Assembly: GCF_016462545.1 (NCBI RefSeq)
Contig: NZ_JAEMTA010000029.1
Location: 1 to 64,000 of the forward strand
DNA from: Mycolicibacterium sp.
GTDB lineage: Bacteria > Actinomycetota > Actinomycetes > Mycobacteriales > Mycobacteriaceae
Direction of reading: 5' to 3'
DNA length: 64,000 nt
Position 1 is the stretch's first letter. Every line of letters begins with the position of its first letter. Under the pieces are notes generated by a model. It was not told where the DNA came from and made no database searches. It worked only from the letters and a program-made list of their open reading frames with translations. Below are positions 60,462-64,000 of the stretch, in pieces. Position numbers and translations under genes: made by a program.

Positions 60462-61283
60462 ATGAGGGTCGGATTCATCGGACTGGGTAGCCAGGGCGCA
60501 CCCATGGCGCGGCGGATCGTCGAAGGCGGTTACGAGCTCACGCTGTGGGCGCGCAGGCCCGCGTCCCTGGAACCGTATGCGGACACCGCGGCCAAGACGG
60601 CCGCGACGCCGCGCGAACTCGCCGCCGCGAGCGACCTCGTCTGCCTCTGCGTCGTCGGCGACGACGACGTCCGCCAGGTGCTGGCCGGAGAGGACGGCGT
60701 GCTGGCCGGTCTGGCTCCCGGTGGCATCGTGGCGATCCACAGCACCGTGCATCCCGACACCTGCCGCGAGCTGGCGGAAACCGCTGGCGCGCAGGGTGTC
60801 ACGGTGATCGACGCACCGGTGAGCGGCGGCGCGCCCGCCGTCGAGGCGGGCACCCTGATGGTCATGGTGGGCGGCGAGGACGCCGACGTCGAGAAGGTGC
60901 GTCCCGTCTTTGCGACGTATTCCGATGCGATCGTGCATCTCGGCGGCCTGGGTTCTGGTCAGGTCGCGAAGATCCTGAACAACCTTCAGTTCACCGCCAA
61001 CCTCGGCAGCGCGCTGAGCACACTGGCGCTGGGTGACGCGCTGGGCATCGCGCGGCAGCGGTTGTGCGAGGTACTCAACCGCGGGTCGGCCACCAGCAAG
61101 GCGATCAGCAGCATCGCGATGTTTGGCGGCACCGTCGAGGGGTTGGCCCCCATCGCGGGCGCGCTCTTGCAGAAGGACGTCAGGCACGCCGCAAGTCTCG
61201 CGTCGACGGCCTCTGCGCCCCAGGGCACCGTGTTCACCGTGGCCGACACCGCACTCGAGTCGATGGACCACCCGCGCTCGTGA
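60462..61283 (+). CDS. NAD(P)-dependent beta-hydroxyacid dehydrogenase (first of two)
   Basis: A 273-residue 3-hydroxyisobutyrate dehydrogenase-family protein. Rossmann motif GFIGLGSQGAPMA, substrate motif DAPVSGGAPA, and the catalytic Lys in GSGQVAKILNN. ATG 60462 with GAGGAG upstream. It reduces or oxidises a beta-hydroxy acid or its analogue. Stop overlaps the next gene. Confidence 0.87.
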   Translation: MRVGFIGLGSQGAPMARRIVEGGYELTLWARRPASLEPYADTAAKTAATPRELAAASDLVCLCVVGDDDVRQVLAGEDGVLAGLAPGGIVAIHSTVHPDTCRELAETAGAQGVTVIDAPVSGGAPAVEAGTLMVMVGGEDADVEKVRPVFATYSDAIVHLGGLGSGQVAKILNNLQFTANLGSALSTLALGDALGIARQRLCEVLNRGSATSKAISSIAMFGGTVEGLAPIAGALLQKDVRHAASLASTASAPQGTVFTVADTALESMDHPRS

Positions 61284-62080
61284 TGCACGTCGGGTTCGTG
61301 GGGGCGGGGCGCATGGGAGCTCCCATGGTCCGCCGCCTGGTCGAGGCGGGCCACCAGGTGAAGGTCCTCGCCCGCACCGACGAGAAGCGCTCACCGATCA
61401 CCGAATTGGGTGCGGATCCCGTTGCCGACATCGCCGCCGTCGCCGCAGACGCCGATGTCGTGATCGTCTGCGTGTTCACCGACGAGCAGGTGCGGCGGGT
61501 GTGCCTCGACGATGGCCTGCTGGCCGCGATGGCGCCCGGTTCGACGCTGATCCTGCACACCACCGGCAGCCCGAGCACGGCGCGGGATCTCGCAGCGGGC
61601 AGGCGCGACGTGGGCGTGGTCGACGCCCCGGTCAGCGGCGGTCCGCACGACATCGCGGCGGGCAGGGTGACGCTGTTCGTCGGCGGCGACGACGATGCCG
61701 TGCAGCGGATCCGACCGGTGCTCGGCGCGTATGCCGACCCGATCCTGCACGCGGGCGCGTCCGGCGCCGGCCAATTGGTCAAGCTCGTCAACAACACGTT
61801 GTTCGCCGCCCAGATCGGTCTGGTCGCCGAGGGCGCCCGGCTGGGTGCCCAGTTCGGAATCGACGAGAGTGCGCTGCTCAACGCGCTGACACACGGCAGC
61901 GCCCAGAGTCGGGTGCTCGACATGATCGCCTCCGCGGGCTCCGCCCAAGCCTTCATCGCGGCCGTCGGAGAGTTCATCGGCAAGGACGTCGCCGTGGTCC
62001 GGCGTACCGTCTCCGAACTCGGCGGCGAACTCGGAGTTCTCGATGCGGCCGTCGAGGCGGGAACCCCGCGACCCGCGTAG
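61283..62080 (+). CDS. NAD(P)-dependent beta-hydroxyacid dehydrogenase (second of two)
   Basis: A 265-residue paralogue of the preceding gene: GFVGAGRMGAPMV, DAPVSGGPHD, and catalytic Lys in GAGQLVKLVNN. ATG 61283 overlaps the upstream stop (TGATG). Tandem paralogues may form a hetero-oligomer or act on stereoisomers. The open frame to 61064 is a shadow. Confidence 0.87.
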   Translation: MHVGFVGAGRMGAPMVRRLVEAGHQVKVLARTDEKRSPITELGADPVADIAAVAADADVVIVCVFTDEQVRRVCLDDGLLAAMAPGSTLILHTTGSPSTARDLAAGRRDVGVVDAPVSGGPHDIAAGRVTLFVGGDDDAVQRIRPVLGAYADPILHAGASGAGQLVKLVNNTLFAAQIGLVAEGARLGAQFGIDESALLNALTHGSAQSRVLDMIASAGSAQAFIAAVGEFIGKDVAVVRRTVSELGGELGVLDAAVEAGTPRPA

Positions 62081-62137
62081 CCATCAATCTTCACGGAAGC
62101 GGGCGATTCGCTGTTGTCCGCGTCACAAATGCCGCAT

Positions 62138-62154
62138 ACTGTCAGCGTTACAGT
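62138..62154. promoter_or_regulatory. Possible operator before the third P450
   Basis: ACTGT-CAGCGTT-ACAGT is a five-base inverted repeat in the 129-bp gap before the P450, 56 bp from its start. It does not match the GAGAAT boxes. Confidence 0.3.
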
Positions 62155-62209
62155 TCCACAGCCTTCCGTAACGTTTCCGGCCCTGACATCGGGCGCCCAG
62201 GAGGATGCA

Positions 62210-63412
62210 GTGACCAAGCCGAAGCTGAAGTTCCACCCGTGTGCGCAGGAGTACTTCGACAACCCGTACGAGGTCTACAAGCGGATGCGCGACGAAGCGC
62301 CGCTCTACTACGACGAGGACGAGGACTTCTACGCGCTGACCCGGCACGAAGACGTGGCGGCGGCGTTCAAGGATCACGAGTCGTTCTCGTCCGCCCGCGG
62401 ATGCGATCTCGGCATGGTGCGCTCGGGCGAGGTGCCACAGAAGTCGATCATCTTCATGGATCCGCCCGATCATCGCCACATGCGGAGCCTTCTGAACAAG
62501 GCGTTCACCCCGCGGGCGATCCAGGCCCAGAAGGACACCGTCGTCCAGCTGATCCAGCACTACCTGGACAAGGCGGACCCGGACCACTTCGACGTCGTCC
62601 AGGATTTCTCGGGCCCCTTCCCGGTCGAGGTCATCACCCGGATGGCAGGCGTTCCCGAGGACTTCCGCCAACAGGTGCGGCACTGGATCGACAAGAGCCT
62701 GCACCGCAAGCCGGGGCAGATCGACCTCGATGACGACAACATGCAGGCCAACATCGACTCGGGGATGTACTACTACGGATTGGTCGTGGAGCGGCGGGAG
62801 AATCCGCAGGACGACATGATCAGCCGGCTGATCGCCGCGGAGATTCCCGGTCCCGACGGAGTCATGCGCAAGCTGGACGACATCGAGATCACCGGTTTCA
62901 CCACGCTTCTCGGCGGAGCCGGCGCCGAGACCGTCACGAAGTTGGTGGGCAGCGCCATGGTGGTGTTCGCGACGCACCCCGATCAGTGGCAGAAGCTGCT
63001 CGACGATCGCAGCAAGATTCCGGCGGCGGTGGAGGAACTACTGCGCTACGTCGGCCCGGTGCAGTACAACGTGCGCTACACATTGAGGGAGGTCACCCTG
63101 CCCTGCGGAACCATCCCCGCGGGCAAGCCGGTATTCCTGATGGGGGCGTCGGCCAATCGCGACCCCCGCGCGTTCACCGACGGTGAGGCGTTCGACATCG
63201 ACCGCGACCGGCTACAGGCCCAGAACCTCGGGCTCGGCTACGGCATCCACAGCTGCCTGGGCGCCGCCCTCGCGCGCATGGAAACCGCCTTCGCACTGGA
63301 GCATCTGTTGGACTTCATGCCGCGCTACGAGGTCGACTTCGACGGGCTGCGACGGGTGAACATGCAGAACGTCGCGGGCTTCAGCCACGTCCCCGTCAAG
63401 GTCCTGAGGTGA
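62210..63412 (+). CDS. Cytochrome P450 (third), paired with ferredoxin
   Basis: A 400-residue P450. I-helix GAGAETVT (about 236-243), E276-x-x-R279, heme loop GYGIHSCLG with Cys349. GTG 62210 has GGAGGA upstream and was preferred over ATG 62114. A ferredoxin follows directly, so the pair is a complete two-component oxidase apart from the reductase. Confidence 0.93.
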   Translation: MTKPKLKFHPCAQEYFDNPYEVYKRMRDEAPLYYDEDEDFYALTRHEDVAAAFKDHESFSSARGCDLGMVRSGEVPQKSIIFMDPPDHRHMRSLLNKAFTPRAIQAQKDTVVQLIQHYLDKADPDHFDVVQDFSGPFPVEVITRMAGVPEDFRQQVRHWIDKSLHRKPGQIDLDDDNMQANIDSGMYYYGLVVERRENPQDDMISRLIAAEIPGPDGVMRKLDDIEITGFTTLLGGAGAETVTKLVGSAMVVFATHPDQWQKLLDDRSKIPAAVEELLRYVGPVQYNVRYTLREVTLPCGTIPAGKPVFLMGASANRDPRAFTDGEAFDIDRDRLQAQNLGLGYGIHSCLGAALARMETAFALEHLLDFMPRYEVDFDGLRRVNMQNVAGFSHVPVKVLR

Positions 63413-63414
63413 CG

Positions 63415-63615
63415 ATGAGCCAGAAGATCGTGGTGGACTTCGGCCTGTGCGAGAGCAACGGGGTGTGCATGGGCATCATCCCGGAGGTCTTCGATCTCGA
63501 CGATCAGGATTATCTGCACGTGCTTCGCGAAGAGGTGACCTCGGACATCGAGGGACCGGTGCGCGAGGCCGTCCGCCAGTGCCCCCGGCAGGCCATCGCC
63601 ATCAGCGACGACTAG
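63415..63615 (+). CDS. [3Fe-4S]-type ferredoxin, Asn variant
   Basis: A 66-residue ferredoxin with Cys12-Glu-Ser-Asn15-Gly-Val-Cys18 and Cys56 (QCPRQA). Position 15 is Asn. ATG 63415 has GAGG six bases upstream; GTG 63409 overlapping the P450 stop is also possible. Adjacent P450 is the likely partner. Confidence 0.9.
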   Translation: MSQKIVVDFGLCESNGVCMGIIPEVFDLDDQDYLHVLREEVTSDIEGPVREAVRQCPRQAIAISDD

Positions 63616-63646
63616 ATCTACCGCAAATCGGGCTGCCCATTGCCGA

Positions 63647-64000
63647 CTAGAGCTTGAACCGTCCGGCGAAGCCCCGCAGCGGCAGGTCCGCACTGGTGAG
63701 CAATCCTGGCGGCGCCGCGACGACCGACCTGATCGAGTGCAGCGCGGGCATGCCCGTGACCGTCATTCCGATCGACGCGAAGTTGTCCGGATTGGACAGG
63801 TCGACGCCCGGCTTGGGAAAGATCATGTGCTTGTTGTAGATGCAGGGATCGCCCTTGATCTGAGTGATGTAGCAGCCCTTGATGTCCCAACTCGGATCGG
63901 TGTGCGGCGTCATCTGCCACTCCAGGTGGGTTTCCACGCGCGGCACCCCGTCGACCATGCCCTGATACTTGATGTAGTTGCCGCCGAGCGAGCCCTTCGG
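63647..64000 (-). CDS. DapB-like NAD(P)H-dependent reductase, C-terminal part (runs off the right edge)
   Basis: The last 118 residues or so of a protein ending MPALHSIRSVVAAPPGLLTS and then LRGFAGRFKL. This C-terminus is typical of the mycobacterial dihydrodipicolinate-reductase-like/amine-dehydrogenase-like family found beside P450s. The NAD-binding domain lies outside the window. Substrate unknown. It is convergent with the ferredoxin. Confidence 0.65.
   Translation of the reverse strand, partial: PKGSLGGNYIKYQGMVDGVPRVETHLEWQMTPHTDPSWDIKGCYITQIKGDPCIYNKHMIFPKPGVDLSNPDNFASIGMTVTGMPALHSIRSVVAAPPGLLTSADLPLRGFAGRFKL

Noticed and set aside
1..64000. CRISPR arrays, tRNA or rRNA genes, insertion sequences, integrases, attachment sites
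   Set aside because: None seen by reading; no direct-repeat arrays, cloverleaf-like sequences or transposase motifs stood out. A tRNAscan or ISfinder run was not possible.

Overview
The window reads as chromosomal DNA of a mycobacterium, most likely a fast-growing Mycolicibacterium-type species. It is high in G+C and genes are tightly packed with many ATGA/GTGA overlaps. Mycobacterial hallmarks are type I fatty acid synthase next to an Rv2525c-type Tat protein, an MmpL transporter, a full yrbE-mce operon with Mce-associated proteins, a mycofactocin-type SDR, and many FadD/FadE/P450 genes. No rRNA, tRNA, CRISPR array, insertion sequence or phage gene was seen.

Layout. 1-6 kb: the 5' half of fas (cut by the window edge) and the Rv2525c-like gene behind it. 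6-10 kb: a polyamine-type ABC importer (ATPase, lipoprotein, two permeases). 10-23 kb: mixed genes, namely a MerR regulator divergent from an MFS transporter, ChaB and LtrA proteins, an NAD-dependent epimerase, an MmpL exporter, a PPOX/F420-type oxidoreductase, small DUF6325 and SHOCT proteins, a convergent pair of IspD-like proteins (one degenerate), a patatin lipase and two orphan Mce-associated membrane proteins.

23-64 kb is a large catabolic island. It holds two acyl-CoA ligases, three TIM-barrel amidohydrolases, a crotonase, a VOC protein, three cytochromes P450, three small ferredoxins and a Rieske protein. It also holds a TetR regulator, several small secreted proteins, a complete yrbEA-yrbEB-mceABCDEF operon and an aldehyde dehydrogenase and CaiB CoA-transferase that lead into that operon. 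Two SDRs, a two-subunit FadE pair, two alpha/beta hydrolases, a NuoF-like flavoprotein, a DUF35-lipid-transfer (retro-aldolase-type) fusion, two tandem beta-hydroxyacid dehydrogenases and a partial DapB-like reductase complete it. The set resembles mycobacterial sterol or terpenoid breakdown: Mce uptake, P450 and SDR/ALDH oxidation, CoA activation, FadE/Ech/aldolase shortening, ring hydrolysis. The substrate cannot be named from sequence.

The main new observation is a repeated 15-bp inverted repeat, GAGAAT-N3-ATTCTC and close variants. It lies just upstream of nearly every catabolic transcription unit between 23.3 and 52.3 kb: the Mce-associated genes, amidohydrolase-fadD, fadD/crotonase, ALDH-CaiB-unknown-yrbE-mce, SDR-SDR-ferredoxin-P450, the FadE pair, and the amidohydrolases-Rieske-hydrolase unit. 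This points to one regulon joining Mce uptake to catabolism under a single unidentified regulator. The linked TetR gene has a different palindrome in its own promoter. A 171-aa protein of unknown function sits between CaiB and yrbEA, inside the putative mce transcript.
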